DNA of 64,000 nt from Streptomyces radicis (lineage in GTDB: Bacteria; Actinomycetota; Actinomycetes; Streptomycetales; Streptomycetaceae). The notes beneath the pieces were generated by a model that was not told where the DNA came from, searched no databases, and worked only from the letters and a program-made list of their open reading frames with translations. The DNA lies in the NCBI RefSeq assembly GCF_003626575.1, contig NZ_RBDY01000019.1, positions 1 to 64,000 of the forward strand, given 5' to 3'. A program made the position numbers and the translations under genes. Positions 54,139 to 63,430 of this stretch are shown piece after piece. The stretch's first letter is position 1. Each line of letters starts with the position of its first letter.

Positions 54139-56010
54139 TCAGGCGTCGGGGTCGAAGGTGACCGGCAGTCCTTCGAACTCCGAGCCGGTGGGCGGGACCT
54201 CGAGGGCGGCCAGGGAGAAGCGCATGACCTCGTTGAAGACGGGCCCGCAGACCTCGCTGCCGGTGTAGGGGCCGTCCGTGGGGTTCTGGACGACGCAGTA
54301 GACGGTGACGCGGGGGTCGTCGGCGGGGGCGAACCCGGCGAACGACGAGGTGTAGCCGTCGTAGACGCCGGTCTCGGGGTCCACCCGGTTGGCGGTACCG
54401 GTCTTTCCCGCGACGCGGTAGCCGGGGATGCGGGCGGCCGAGCCGGTGCCGTCAGGGCTCGCGACCACGGTCTCCAGCATGCGGGTCAGCTCGGTCGCGG
54501 TGTCCTGGCCCACCACGCGCTGGCGTTCGGGCTCGGGCGCGGCCCGGTACTCGCCGTCCGGGCCCGTGGTGCCGCGCACGAGGGAGGGCGTGACGCGCTC
54601 GCCGCCGTTGGCGAGCGTCGAGTAGACGGACGCGGCCTGCACGGCGTTGACGGACAGGCCCTGGCCGAACGGGATCGTGTACTGCTGTGAGGCGTTCCAG
54701 TCCTCGGGGTCGGCGAGGATGCCGGGGGTCTCGCCGGGGAAGCCGAGCCCGGTGGGGCTGCCGAAGCCGAAGGCGCGCAGATAGGAGTGGAGGACCTCGT
54801 TGGCCTCGGGCTGGGTGTCGCCCAGCTCCTCGGCGGCGAGGATCGTGCCGATGTTGCTCGACTGGGCCAGGACGCCGGCGAGGGTGAGGTGGAGCGTCTC
54901 GTGCTCCACGTGGTCGGCGAAGCTGCGGTCGGCGCGCGGGAGGCGGTTGGGCACGGTGACATGCGTGCCGCTCGTGGCCGCCTCCTCCTCGAGAACGGCG
55001 GCCATGGTGATGACCTTGCTGGTGGAGCCGAGCTCGAACGCGTCCTGGAGCGCGGGGTTGCCCAGGCCCTGGCCGTCCACCGCCGACAGGTCGTTGGGGT
55101 CGTAGCCGGGGGCGCTCGCCAGGGCGAGCAGCTCGCCCGTGGTGGTGTCCTGGACGACGACATAGCCGCTGTCCGCCGCCGACTCCTCGACCTGGGCCTC
55201 GATGGCGTGCTGCGCGGCCCACTGGATGTCGCGGTCGAGGGTCAGCTCGATGTCGGTGCCGGGGACGGCGGGGTTCTCCGTCTCCTCGGCGGTGGGGATG
55301 CGGCGGCCGCCCGACTGGGCGTAGGTGATGTCGCCGTCCTCGCCGGAGAGCTGGTCCTCGAGCTGCGCCTCGAGGCCGCCGCCGCCCACGCCCTCGCCGT
55401 TGACGAAGCCGAGGACGGCGGCGGCGAGGTCGGCGTTGGGGTAGACGCGCTTGGAGTTCTCCTCGGCGAAGACGCCGGAGAGCACCTGCTCGCCCGTGCC
55501 CTTGGCCTCCTGCTCGGCGAGGTTGGCGCGCAGGTCCTGGATCTGCCGCCACACGGCCGGGAGTTGCTCGCGGGCGAGCACGGCGTAGCGCGACTCGGGG
55601 TCGTCGAGCAGGTCGGTGAGCTCGGCGGCGTCCCTACCGAGGATCGGGGCGAGCAGCGCGGCGGCGCGCTCGGGGGCGTCGGGGATGCCGGTCTCCTCCT
55701 CGGAGAAGAGGAGCGGGTCGGCGGTGATGTCGTAGGCATCCACGGTGGTGGCGAGGGCGGCGCCGTCGCGGTCGGTGATGTCGCCGCGCTCGGCGGACAG
55801 CGGGACGGTGACATAGCGGTTGACGGTGGCCTGCTCGGTGTAGGAGGAGGCGCCGACGGCCTGGACCTGGAGCAGCCGCACGGAGAACGCCACCATGATG
55901 AGCGTCAGCGCCAGGCCGATCAGGCGCAGCCTGGGGCGTGGGGAGCCCAGGCGCAACGCGGGGCCCTCGGGGCGGGAACGGCGCGGGTGCGGCGGCCTGG
56001 GCGCGGTCAT
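54139..56010 (-). CDS. ftsI: Septal penicillin-binding protein 3 (FtsI, class B PBP)
   Basis: A 623-residue class B transpeptidase with one N-terminal signal-anchor helix (about 29-48), a dimerisation domain and a transpeptidase domain. The active site has STSK (ELGSTSKVITM), SSN (AQSSNIGTIL) and KTGTAN. It crosslinks septal wall with FtsW. Its start overlaps the ftsL stop by 4 nt. Members of this class are often called pbpB. Confidence 0.96.
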   Translation of the reverse strand: MTAPRPPHPRRSRPEGPALRLGSPRPRLRLIGLALTLIMVAFSVRLLQVQAVGASSYTEQATVNRYVTVPLSAERGDITDRDGAALATTVDAYDITADPLLFSEEETGIPDAPERAAALLAPILGRDAAELTDLLDDPESRYAVLAREQLPAVWRQIQDLRANLAEQEAKGTGEQVLSGVFAEENSKRVYPNADLAAAVLGFVNGEGVGGGGLEAQLEDQLSGEDGDITYAQSGGRRIPTAEETENPAVPGTDIELTLDRDIQWAAQHAIEAQVEESAADSGYVVVQDTTTGELLALASAPGYDPNDLSAVDGQGLGNPALQDAFELGSTSKVITMAAVLEEEAATSGTHVTVPNRLPRADRSFADHVEHETLHLTLAGVLAQSSNIGTILAAEELGDTQPEANEVLHSYLRAFGFGSPTGLGFPGETPGILADPEDWNASQQYTIPFGQGLSVNAVQAASVYSTLANGGERVTPSLVRGTTGPDGEYRAAPEPERQRVVGQDTATELTRMLETVVASPDGTGSAARIPGYRVAGKTGTANRVDPETGVYDGYTSSFAGFAPADDPRVTVYCVVQNPTDGPYTGSEVCGPVFNEVMRFSLAALEVPPTGSEFEGLPVTFDPDA

Positions 56011-56672
56011 GAGGTCTCCCCCGGTCGGGGCGCCCCCGGCGTCGCGGTGGGCGCCTGGGCCGGCGGCGCGGTCACCGTCGGGCTCGGGCTCGGCTGGGTC
56101 TCGGCGGCGCCCCCGGGTGCGGACGGGGGCGCGGTGGGCGGCGCGGGCGGCCCCGGGGGCGCGGGGACGGCGGGGGCGAGGCCGCCGGACTGCGGGGCGA
56201 TCTCCGGGCGTTCCTCCGAACCGTCCGCCGGATCCTCGCCGTTGGCCGCGTCGTCGCCCTCGGCCTCGTCGTCGGGCTCGGGCGTGGGCTCGGGGGCGGG
56301 CTCGGGGGCGGGCTCGGCCTCGCCGAGGACGGTGCCGTCGGGGCCGATGAACGCGGGCGGCCCCGCCGGGACGAGGCCCAGCTCGCGGGCCCGCTCGGCC
56401 AGGGCGTCGGGGGCCGCGTACCCGTCCACCTCGGCCTGGAGCTCCTGTCCCTCGTCGGTCAGCTCGCGGGTCTCCCTGCGCAGCTCGCTCAGCTCGAACG
56501 AGCCCTGGTTGAGCGAGGCGTTGAGGAACAGCAGGGCGATCATGCCGAGGCCGAGCAGCCCCACGACGAGCAGGACGAACGGGGCGCGGGCGGCGGACGA
56601 GGAACGCGTGGGCACCAGCCCGGCGAGGCGGGTCAGCCGCGTCTGGGGCCCGGGGCCTCGGGAACGGCTCAT
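56007..56672 (-). CDS. ftsL: FtsL-like divisome protein with a long Pro/Glu-rich tail
   Basis: A 221-residue bitopic protein. A basic cytoplasmic segment (1-30) precedes one transmembrane helix (APFVLLVVGLLGLGMIALLFL, about 30-50). The heptad-rich coiled coil (LRRETRELTDEGQELQAEVDGY) and the Leu-rich end (AERARELGLVPAGPPAFI) follow. The remaining 115 residues are Pro/Glu/Asp-rich and probably disordered outside the cell, making the protein longer than typical FtsL. I call it FtsL from position between rsmH and ftsI plus this architecture. Confidence 0.85.
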   Translation of the reverse strand: MSRSRGPGPQTRLTRLAGLVPTRSSSAARAPFVLLVVGLLGLGMIALLFLNASLNQGSFELSELRRETRELTDEGQELQAEVDGYAAPDALAERARELGLVPAGPPAFIGPDGTVLGEAEPAPEPAPEPTPEPDDEAEGDDAANGEDPADGSEERPEIAPQSGGLAPAVPAPPGPPAPPTAPPSAPGGAAETQPSPSPTVTAPPAQAPTATPGAPRPGETS

Positions 56673-57646
56673 CTGACGGCCTCCCTGACGCGTTCGGCGG
56701 CGCGCAGGCGGGCGGGGGCGGCGCGGCTGTTCTCGGCGAGCTCCTCCTCGCCCGGCTGCTCGGCGCCGCGGGTCAGCAGGCGCAGGCGCGGCTGGTACTG
56801 CTCGGGGATGACGGGCAGGCCGGGCGGGGCCGTCGACCCGGCGCCCTCGGCCAGGGCCCGCTTGACCAGCCGGTCCTCGAGCGAGTGGTACGACAGGACC
56901 GCGACGCGGCCGCCCACGGCGAGGGCGCCGATGGCGGCGGGCAGGGCGCGTTCGAGCACGCGCAGCTCGCCGTTGACCTCGATGCGCAGGGCCTGGAAGG
57001 TGCGCTTGGCGGGGTTGCCGCCGGTGCGCTTGGCGGCCTGCGGCAGGGCGTCGCGGATGAGGGTGACGAGCCTGGCGGTCGAGGTCAGCGGCTCGCGGCG
57101 GCGCTCCTTGGCGATGGCGTCGACGATGCGGCGGGCGTTGCGCTCCTCGCCGTAGGCGCGCAGGACGCGGACCAACTCGCCCGGGGGGTAGGTGTTCAGG
57201 ACGTCGGCTGCGCTCGGGCCCTTGGACTGGTCCATCCGCATGTCGAGGGGGGCGTCGCGGGCGTAGGCGAAGCCGCGGTCGGCCTCGTCGAGCTGCATGG
57301 ACGAGACGCCGAGGTCGAAGAGCACGGCGGCCACTCGGGTGATGCCGAGGCGCGCGAGGACGTCGGGGAGCTCGTCGTAGACGGCGTGCACGAGGGTGGC
57401 GCGGTCGCCGTGCGGGGCGAGGCGCTCGCCGGCCAGCCGCAGCGCCTCGGGGTCGCGGTCGAGGGCGACGAGGCGGGCCTCGGGGAACGCGGTGAGCAGC
57501 GCCTCGCTGTGCCCGCCGAGGCCGAGGGTGCAATCGACCGCCACCGCCCCTGGGGCACGCAGCGCCGGGCCGAGCAGCTCGAGGCAGCGCCTGAGCATGA
57601 CGGGGCGGTGCCGGGCCTCCGGCGGCCGGTCGTTGCTGGTCGTCAT
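56669..57646 (-). CDS. rsmH: 16S rRNA (cytosine1402-N4)-methyltransferase
   Basis: A 325-residue SAM-dependent methyltransferase. The SAM loop is VDCTLGLGGHSEALL, followed by LVALDRDPEAL, FDLGVSSMQLDEADRGFAY and YHSLEDRLVKRA. It heads the division cluster and overlaps ftsL by 4 nt. mraZ, which often precedes it, is absent. Confidence 0.96.
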   Translation of the reverse strand: MTTSNDRPPEARHRPVMLRRCLELLGPALRAPGAVAVDCTLGLGGHSEALLTAFPEARLVALDRDPEALRLAGERLAPHGDRATLVHAVYDELPDVLARLGITRVAAVLFDLGVSSMQLDEADRGFAYARDAPLDMRMDQSKGPSAADVLNTYPPGELVRVLRAYGEERNARRIVDAIAKERRREPLTSTARLVTLIRDALPQAAKRTGGNPAKRTFQALRIEVNGELRVLERALPAAIGALAVGGRVAVLSYHSLEDRLVKRALAEGAGSTAPPGLPVIPEQYQPRLRLLTRGAEQPGEEELAENSRAAPARLRAAERVREAVR

Positions 57647-57730
57647 GTGCCTTCCGGGGGGAGGTGAGACAGGTGACGGGCGAATGACGGGCGGAAACAG
57701 TGGCCTGGTGCACGCCTCCCGGTGCGCGTC

Positions 57731-57759
57731 ACACTAGCCCACCGGTTTCCGCGGTCACC
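57731..57759 (-). promoter_or_regulatory. Possible rsmH promoter
   Basis: On the minus strand, TAGTGT (57736-57731) has the same sequence as the predicted ftsZ -10 and is preceded at 16-17 nt by a weak -35 (GTGACC/GGTGAC). It lies about 85 bp upstream of rsmH in the divergent spacer with the carbonic anhydrase gene. No mraZ-type repeats are seen. Confidence 0.35.
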
Positions 57760-57849
57760 GGACCGACCCCAGGATGCGCCAGGAAGCTGTGACCCGCATC
57801 ACTCGTCCCGGCGAGACGCCTCGCTGGCGCTCGTATTACCGTCACAGAT

Positions 57850-58365
57850 ATGACGCAGACGGTCACCGATGAGCTTCTCCGGGCCAACGAACGCTACGCC
57901 GAGGCGTTCACCGACCCCGGAATGGACGCCAGACCAGTGCGCAAGGTGGCGATCGTCGCCTGCATGGACGCCCGTCTCGACCTGCACGAGGCCCTGGGCC
58001 TCGAGCTGGGCGACTGCCACACCATCAGGAACGCCGGTGGTGTGGTCACCGACGACGTGATCCGTTCCCTGACCATCAGTCAACGGCTCCTCCAGACCCG
58101 CGCCGTGGTACTCATCCACCACACGGGGTGCGGGCTGCACGGCCTGAGCGAGGACTTCAGGCACGAGATCGAGCTCGAGGTCGGTCAGCGGCCGAACTGG
58201 GCGCTGGAATCGTTCCGCGACCTCGACCAGGACGTGCGCCAGTCGATGGCCCGCGTGCGCACCTCCCCTTTTCTCCCGCACACTGATGACGTACGCGGCT
58301 TTGTGTTCGACGTGACGACCGGGCTGCTGCGGGAGGTCGACCCCGCGGGCACGCCGGGCCGGTGA
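57850..58365 (+). CDS. Beta-class carbonic anhydrase
   Basis: A 171-residue, short beta-carbonic anhydrase. Zinc ligands are Cys38, His91 and Cys94 (IVACMDARLD, LIHHTGCGLHG), with the Asp40-Arg42 dyad. The short size and GDCHTIRNAGGVVTDD segment fit the actinobacterial subfamily. It interconverts CO2 and bicarbonate. It is divergent from rsmH, and a terminator follows 9 nt after the stop. Confidence 0.93.
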   Translation: MTQTVTDELLRANERYAEAFTDPGMDARPVRKVAIVACMDARLDLHEALGLELGDCHTIRNAGGVVTDDVIRSLTISQRLLQTRAVVLIHHTGCGLHGLSEDFRHEIELEVGQRPNWALESFRDLDQDVRQSMARVRTSPFLPHTDDVRGFVFDVTTGLLREVDPAGTPGR

Positions 58366-58373
58366 CGGGCGGC

Positions 58374-58400
58374 CCCCGCAGTGTGAAGAATGCTGCGGGG
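58374..58400 (+). terminator. Terminator of the carbonic anhydrase gene
   Basis: CCCCGCAG (58374-58381) and CTGCGGGG (58393-58400) form an 8-bp perfect stem with an 11-nt loop, just downstream of the stop codon. A near-direct repeat of GTCCGGTT follows (near 58409 and 58427) and may belong to the moxR promoter. Confidence 0.6.
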
Positions 58401-58495
58401 AGGCAACCGTCCGGTTCGGAATCGGTGTCCGGTTGATCGACACGGCCCGGCGGCACGTCGGGCCTGGCATGGCAAATGGGGCCGAGGAGGGCCGG

Positions 58496-59488
58496 GTGAC
58501 GACCTATGAGGAGCAGACCAACCTCACCGATCTGAGCGCCACGGCGGAGCAGGTGCGCCGCGCGGTGGAGAGCGTGATCGAGGGGAAGCCGGAGGTCGTA
58601 CGGCTCTCGCTGACGGTGCTGCTCGCCGGGGGGCACCTGCTGCTCGAGGACGTGCCGGGCGTCGGCAAGACGATGCTGGCCAAGGCGCTGGCGAAGTCGA
58701 TCGACTGCTCGGTGCAGCGCATCCAGTTCACGCCGGATCTGCTGCCCACCGACATCACCGGGGTCAGCGTCTACGACCAGCAGCGCAAGGAGTTCGAGTT
58801 CAAGCCGGGGGCAGTGTTCGCGCAGATCGTCATCGGCGACGAGATCAACCGCGCCTCGCCCAAGACGCAGTCGGCGCTGCTCGAGTCGATGGAGGAGCGC
58901 CAGGTCACGGCGGACGGGCGCACCTACGAGCTGCCGCGCCCCTTCATGGTGATCGCGACGCAGAACCCCGTGGAGATGGAGGGGACGTATCCGCTGCCCG
59001 AGGCGCAGCGGGACCGTTTCATGGCGCGGGTCTCGGTCGGCTATCCGAGCGCCGAGGCCGAGCTGCGGATGCTGGAGTCGCACGGGGGCGTCTCGCCGCT
59101 GGCGTCGCTGCGGCCCGCGGCGCACGCGAGCGACGTGATCAAGCTGATCGAGGCCGTGCGCGAGGTGCACGTGTCGGACGCGGTGCGGCGTTACGCCGTC
59201 GATCTCACCGCGGCCACCCGCGGCCACCCCGAGCTGCGGCTCGGGGCGTCGCCGCGCGCGACGCTCCACCTGGTGCGGGCGGCCAAGGCCGCGGCGGCGC
59301 TCGCCGGGCGCGGCTTCGTGCTGCCCGACGACATCCAGCAGCTCGCGGTGCCCGTGCTGGCCCACCGGCTGCTGCCGAGCGCGCAGGCCCAGCTGAACCG
59401 GCACACCACCGAGCAGTTCGTGACCGACATCGTGCGGCGGACCTCCGTGCCCGACCCCTACGCCGCCCAGCGCCTGCGGGGCTACTGA
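58496..59488 (+). CDS. MoxR-family AAA+ ATPase
   Basis: A 330-residue AAA+ ATPase starting at a GTG with GAGGAGG (58484-58490) 5 nt upstream. Walker A is DVPGVGKTMLAKAL, Walker B VIGDEINRASPKTQ, sensor 1 VIATQNPVEMEGTYPLPEAQ. MoxR ATPases paired with DUF58 and transglutaminase proteins are chaperone-like, thought to mature or regulate other complexes. Its stop overlaps the DUF58 start by one base. Confidence 0.93.
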   Translation: MTTYEEQTNLTDLSATAEQVRRAVESVIEGKPEVVRLSLTVLLAGGHLLLEDVPGVGKTMLAKALAKSIDCSVQRIQFTPDLLPTDITGVSVYDQQRKEFEFKPGAVFAQIVIGDEINRASPKTQSALLESMEERQVTADGRTYELPRPFMVIATQNPVEMEGTYPLPEAQRDRFMARVSVGYPSAEAELRMLESHGGVSPLASLRPAAHASDVIKLIEAVREVHVSDAVRRYAVDLTAATRGHPELRLGASPRATLHLVRAAKAAAALAGRGFVLPDDIQQLAVPVLAHRLLPSAQAQLNRHTTEQFVTDIVRRTSVPDPYAAQRLRGY

Positions 59489-60795
59489 TGGCCGAGCACC
59501 GGCCGCCCGCGGGAGCGGAGGACGACCGGGGGCCGCTGCGGGCGGCGTTCGCCGGGCTGACCACGCGCGGCCGGTCGTTCCTCGCGGCCGGGGGCGCGGC
59601 GGCGGCGTGCGCGTATCTGCTGGGGCAGCCCGACCTGCTGCGCGTGGGGATGCTGCTCGCCGCGCTGCCCGTGCTCTGCGTGCTGGTGCTGCACGGCACC
59701 CGCAGCCGGGTGGCGGCGGCGCGGCGCCTGTCGCCCGCCCGGGTGGGCGCGGGCAGCGAGGCGCGGGTGCACCTGCGCGTGGAGAACGTCGCGCGCGTGC
59801 CCAGCGGGCTGCTGCTGCTCCAGGACCGGGTGCCCTATGTGCTGGGGCCGAGGCCGCGGTTCGTGCTCGACCGCATCGAGCCCGGCGGGCGGCGCGAGGT
59901 GACGTACCGGATCCGCTCGGACCTGCGGGGGCGCTACCCGCTCGGGCCCCTGCAACTGCGGCTCGCCGACCCGTTCGGGATGGTGGAGCTGAGCCGGTCG
60001 TTCAACGCGTACGACGTGATGACCGTGCTGCCGCGGATCGAGTCGCTGCCGCCGGTGCGGCTCGGCGGCGACGCGGGCGGGCACGGGGACGGCAGGCAGC
60101 GCGTCATCGCGGTGGCGGGCGACGACGACATCATCCCGCGCGACTACCGGCACGGCGACGACCTGCGGCGCGTGCACTGGCGCTCGACGGCGCACCGGGG
60201 CGCGCTCATGGTGCGGCGCGAGGAGCAGCCGCTCCAGGCGCGGTGCACCGTGCTGCTCGACACGCGGCGGCGGGCCTATGCGGGCGGCGGGCCCGAATCG
60301 GCGTTCGAACGAGCGGTGTCGGGGGCCGCCTCGGTCGTGAGCCACCTGGTGGCGCTGGGGTACGGCGCGCAGCTCGTGACCGACACCGGTCTCGCGATGC
60401 CGGGCCCCGACACCAGCACGGCCGACACCACCGAGGTCACCGGGCTGATCATGGACGCGCTCGCGGTGGTCGACCACTCGGCCAACGACGGGCTCGACGG
60501 GGCGCTCGGGGGCGCGCGGGGCGGCGACACCGGGCTGCTGATCGCGTTCATCGGCGCCGTGGACGACGAGCAGATCGCCGTGCTCGGGCGGCTGAGGCAG
60601 CGGGCCACCGGCGCGGTCGCGCTGCTCGCGGCCGGTCAGTGGGACCCTGCGTACGAGGCGGACCGGCTGCGGGCGTTGGGACAGGCGGGGTGGACGGCGC
60701 TCGCGCTCCACCAGGGCGTGCCGCTCGGGCGGCTGTGGCAGCAGGCCGCGCTCGAGCTCGCGGGCGCGGGCCGGGGCGTGACCGGGCCGCGATGA
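59488..60795 (+). CDS. DUF58-domain protein
   Basis: A 435-residue protein with two N-terminal transmembrane segments (about residues 30-70) and then a DUF58 domain. RDYRHGDDLRRVHWRSTAHRGALMVRREEQP is the core signature and includes a von Willebrand-A-like strand afterwards (VLLDTRRRAYAGGG). It belongs to the MoxR operon and is expected to be membrane-associated with the ATPase. Confidence 0.92.
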   Translation: MAEHRPPAGAEDDRGPLRAAFAGLTTRGRSFLAAGGAAAACAYLLGQPDLLRVGMLLAALPVLCVLVLHGTRSRVAAARRLSPARVGAGSEARVHLRVENVARVPSGLLLLQDRVPYVLGPRPRFVLDRIEPGGRREVTYRIRSDLRGRYPLGPLQLRLADPFGMVELSRSFNAYDVMTVLPRIESLPPVRLGGDAGGHGDGRQRVIAVAGDDDIIPRDYRHGDDLRRVHWRSTAHRGALMVRREEQPLQARCTVLLDTRRRAYAGGGPESAFERAVSGAASVVSHLVALGYGAQLVTDTGLAMPGPDTSTADTTEVTGLIMDALAVVDHSANDGLDGALGGARGGDTGLLIAFIGAVDDEQIAVLGRLRQRATGAVALLAAGQWDPAYEADRLRALGQAGWTALALHQGVPLGRLWQQAALELAGAGRGVTGPR

Positions 60796-60835
60796 GCCGC
60801 GGGTGCCCGATGAGCCGGAGGGATGGAACGGGCGG

Positions 60836-63229
60836 ATGAACGGCCGGATGGACAGCAGGATACGGATGGCCTGTGCGGCGTGGGTCGCCACGCTCGCCGC
60901 GGCGTGCGCGCTGCTGCCGCTGATCGACGGCTCGGACTGGATGGTCCAGGTCGCGATCCTCTCGGCCACCCAGACGGGCATCGGGGTCCTGATGCGCTGG
61001 CGTGGCATGGCCATGCCGCTGACCGTCGCGGTGCAGGCGCTGGCGTCGCTGCTCATGCTGACCGTGGTCTCGGCGGCGGAGTACGCGGTCGGCGGGCTGC
61101 TGCCGGGGCCCGCGGCGTTCGACCGGTTCGGGCGGCTGCTCTCCGCGGGGGCCGAGGACATCGGCCGGTATGTGGTGCCCGCGCCCGCGACCGAGGGCAT
61201 CAGGCTCATGGTGTTCGGCGGGGTGCTGCTGATCGGGCTGCTCGTGGACGTCCTCGCGGTGCCCATGCGCAGCGCGGCGGCGGCCGGGCTGCCGCTGCTC
61301 GCGCTGTACTCGGTGGCCGCGGGCGTCGCCCAGGACGCGTCGAGCTGGCCGTACTTCGTGACCGCGGCGGCCGGGTACCTGGTGCTGCTGCTCGCGGAGG
61401 GGCGTGAACGGCTCGGCACCTGGGGGAGGTTCTTCGGCGGGCCAGGACATGGGCGGCCGATGGGTCCGCGGGACACCGTGCTCGGCGCGGGGCCGAGGGC
61501 GCGCGCCGGGCGGCGCATCGGCGCGGTGAGCCTGGGCGTCGCCGCGCTCGCGCCCGCGCTGCTGCCGTCGCTCGGCGGCGGGCTGCTCGACCTCGACGGC
61601 GAGGGCGGCACCGGGGGCGGGGGCGGCTCGGTCTCGTCGGTGAACCCCGTGGTCGCGCTCCAGGACCAGCTCAACCAGCCCGCGGACCGCGAGATCCTGC
61701 GGTACAGGACCAACAGCCCGTCGCCCGACGAGATGTATCTGCGGCTGGTCGCGCTCGACGACTTCACGGGCGAGGAGTGGCTCTCCTCGCGCTGGCACAC
61801 CCCGGTGCCCGGCGGGCCATGGGGCGTGAACGGGCTCGGCCCCGACGTCGAGACGTCGCAGGTGACCACGTCGATCGCGGCGTCGGAGAGCTACGCCCAG
61901 TCGTCGCTGCCGGTGCCGTATCCGGCGGAGTGGATCGAGACCACGGGCGGCTGGTCGTTCGACTCCGGCTCCCAGACGCTCGTGTCGAACGACTCGGGGC
62001 TGTCCGCGAGCGGGCGCGACTACGAGGTCAACCACCTGCTCGTCGAGCCCACCGCCGACCAGCTGGCCAGGGCCCCGCGGCCGCGCACCGACATCGCGCA
62101 GCACTACACGCGGGTCCCCGACAACCTGCCGCCCGAGGTCAGGGAGACCGCGCTCGAGGTCACCGGGGACGCCCGCAACGACCACGCGCGGGCGGTGGCG
62201 TTGCAGGAGTGGTTCACGGGCTCGGGCGGGTTCGCCTACGACACCGAGGTGGAGTCGGGCAGCGGCACCGAGGCGATCGTCAACTTCCTGGAGCAGAGGG
62301 AAGGATTCTGCGTCCACTTCGCCTTCACCATGGCGGCCATGGCGCGGACGCTCGACATTCCCGCGCAGGTCGCGGTCGGGTTCACGCCGGGGACCCGGAT
62401 GCCGGGCGGCACCTACTCGGTGGGCATCCACAACGCGCACGCGTGGCCCGAGCTGTACTTCGAGGGCATCGGCTGGGTCAGGTTCGAGCCGACGCCCGGC
62501 CAGGGGAACGCGCCCGACCACACCCGGCCCGACTACGCCGCGCCCGACCAGGACGGCCCGTCGGATCCCGAGGTGCCCGAGCCCGAGCCCTCGGAGGCCG
62601 AGCCCACGCCGACGCCGACCGCGCCCGACCGCTGCGACCCCGCCGTGGACGGCGCGTGCGGGCCCCAGGAGCCGATCACGCTGGACAGCGAGGACCAGGC
62701 CGGGCTGCCCGGGTGGTGGGCCGCGCTGTGGCTCGGCGGCGGCGGCCTGGTGCTCGCGCTGCTCGGCGGGCCGCTGCTGTGGCGGACCAGGGCCAGGGCC
62801 GGGCGGCTCGCGCAGGGCGCCGGGTCGCTGGCGGCCTGGCGGGAGCTGAAGGACACCGCGTGGGATCACGGCGTGCCGCCGCAGAGCTGGGAGACGCCCC
62901 GGCAGGCGGGCGAGCGGCTGGTGCGGGTCACCGGGCTCGACGAGGAGGCCGCGGCGGCCGTGCTGCGGGTGGCCACGGCCGTGGAGGAGGAGCTGTACGC
63001 CCCGCCGGGCGCGCGGCGCGAGGAACGCGGGCTCGCCCATGACGTGCGCACCGCGACGGCGGGCCTGCGCGCCGGGGCGAGCCGGGCCGAACGGTGGCGG
63101 GCAGTCCTTCTGCCGCGTTCCGCCATATGGGTGACACGACTGCTCGCCGAGCGGCGGGCCGCCCTCGTCGGACGCCTGCGGGCCAGGTCGGGGCGGATCA
63201 CGGCCAGGTTCGCGCGCCGCCGGGCCTGA
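60836..63229 (+). CDS. Membrane transglutaminase-like (TgpA-type) protein
   Basis: A roughly 797-residue protein with five or six N-terminal transmembrane helices (residues ~10-200), an extracytoplasmic transglutaminase-like domain and one further helix (GWWAALWLGGGGLVLALLGG) before a cytoplasmic tail. The catalytic Cys is in EGFCVHFAFTMAAMA (TGC at 62309-62311), His in NAHAWPELYF; the Asp/Asn partner is in the GWVRFEPTPG segment. A Pro/Glu spacer precedes the last helix. Either the ATG at 60836 or the GTG at 60803 may be the start. Third gene of the MoxR operon. Confidence 0.9.
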   Translation: MNGRMDSRIRMACAAWVATLAAACALLPLIDGSDWMVQVAILSATQTGIGVLMRWRGMAMPLTVAVQALASLLMLTVVSAAEYAVGGLLPGPAAFDRFGRLLSAGAEDIGRYVVPAPATEGIRLMVFGGVLLIGLLVDVLAVPMRSAAAAGLPLLALYSVAAGVAQDASSWPYFVTAAAGYLVLLLAEGRERLGTWGRFFGGPGHGRPMGPRDTVLGAGPRARAGRRIGAVSLGVAALAPALLPSLGGGLLDLDGEGGTGGGGGSVSSVNPVVALQDQLNQPADREILRYRTNSPSPDEMYLRLVALDDFTGEEWLSSRWHTPVPGGPWGVNGLGPDVETSQVTTSIAASESYAQSSLPVPYPAEWIETTGGWSFDSGSQTLVSNDSGLSASGRDYEVNHLLVEPTADQLARAPRPRTDIAQHYTRVPDNLPPEVRETALEVTGDARNDHARAVALQEWFTGSGGFAYDTEVESGSGTEAIVNFLEQREGFCVHFAFTMAAMARTLDIPAQVAVGFTPGTRMPGGTYSVGIHNAHAWPELYFEGIGWVRFEPTPGQGNAPDHTRPDYAAPDQDGPSDPEVPEPEPSEAEPTPTPTAPDRCDPAVDGACGPQEPITLDSEDQAGLPGWWAALWLGGGGLVLALLGGPLLWRTRARAGRLAQGAGSLAAWRELKDTAWDHGVPPQSWETPRQAGERLVRVTGLDEEAAAAVLRVATAVEEELYAPPGARREERGLAHDVRTATAGLRAGASRAERWRAVLLPRSAIWVTRLLAERRAALVGRLRARSGRITARFARRRA

Positions 63230-63242
63230 GGGCGGCGGCCTC

Positions 63243-63309
63243 GGGGCCCCTCGCGGGGCTCTGCGGGCGCCCGGGGCGCCTGGGGCGGGGCTGTCCCGTG
63301 AGGGGCCCC
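63243..63309. terminator. Long hairpin after the transglutaminase gene
   Basis: GGGGCCCCTC (63243-63252) and GAGGGGCCCC (63300-63309) are complementary over 10 bp. The interior is itself GC-rich and self-pairing. It lies directly after the transglutaminase stop and probably helps to end the MoxR operon transcript. No gene is seen between here and the DUF3040 gene. Confidence 0.5.
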
Positions 63310-63382
63310 GCGCGGCCCCTGGAGCGCCCATGGCGCGACCGGGGCGACCGGGGCCGCGACCCGGCCGCGAACGGCATGCAGA

Positions 63383-63412
63383 AGGGCCGCCCGGCACCTG
63401 CCGGGCGGCCCT
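63383..63412. terminator. Bidirectional terminator before DUF3040
   Basis: AGGGCCGCCCGGC (63383-63395) pairs perfectly with GCCGGGCGGCCCT (63400-63412) around a 4-nt ACCT loop, giving a 13-bp stem between the convergent transglutaminase and DUF3040 genes. Confidence 0.85.
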
Positions 63413-63430
63413 CAACGCTTCTCGTCGGCC

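Noticed and set aside
51000..54139. murC expected inside the cluster
   Set aside because: All Mur ligases here are identifiable as MurE, MurF and MurD; in streptomycetes murC lies elsewhere, so this is not a deletion.
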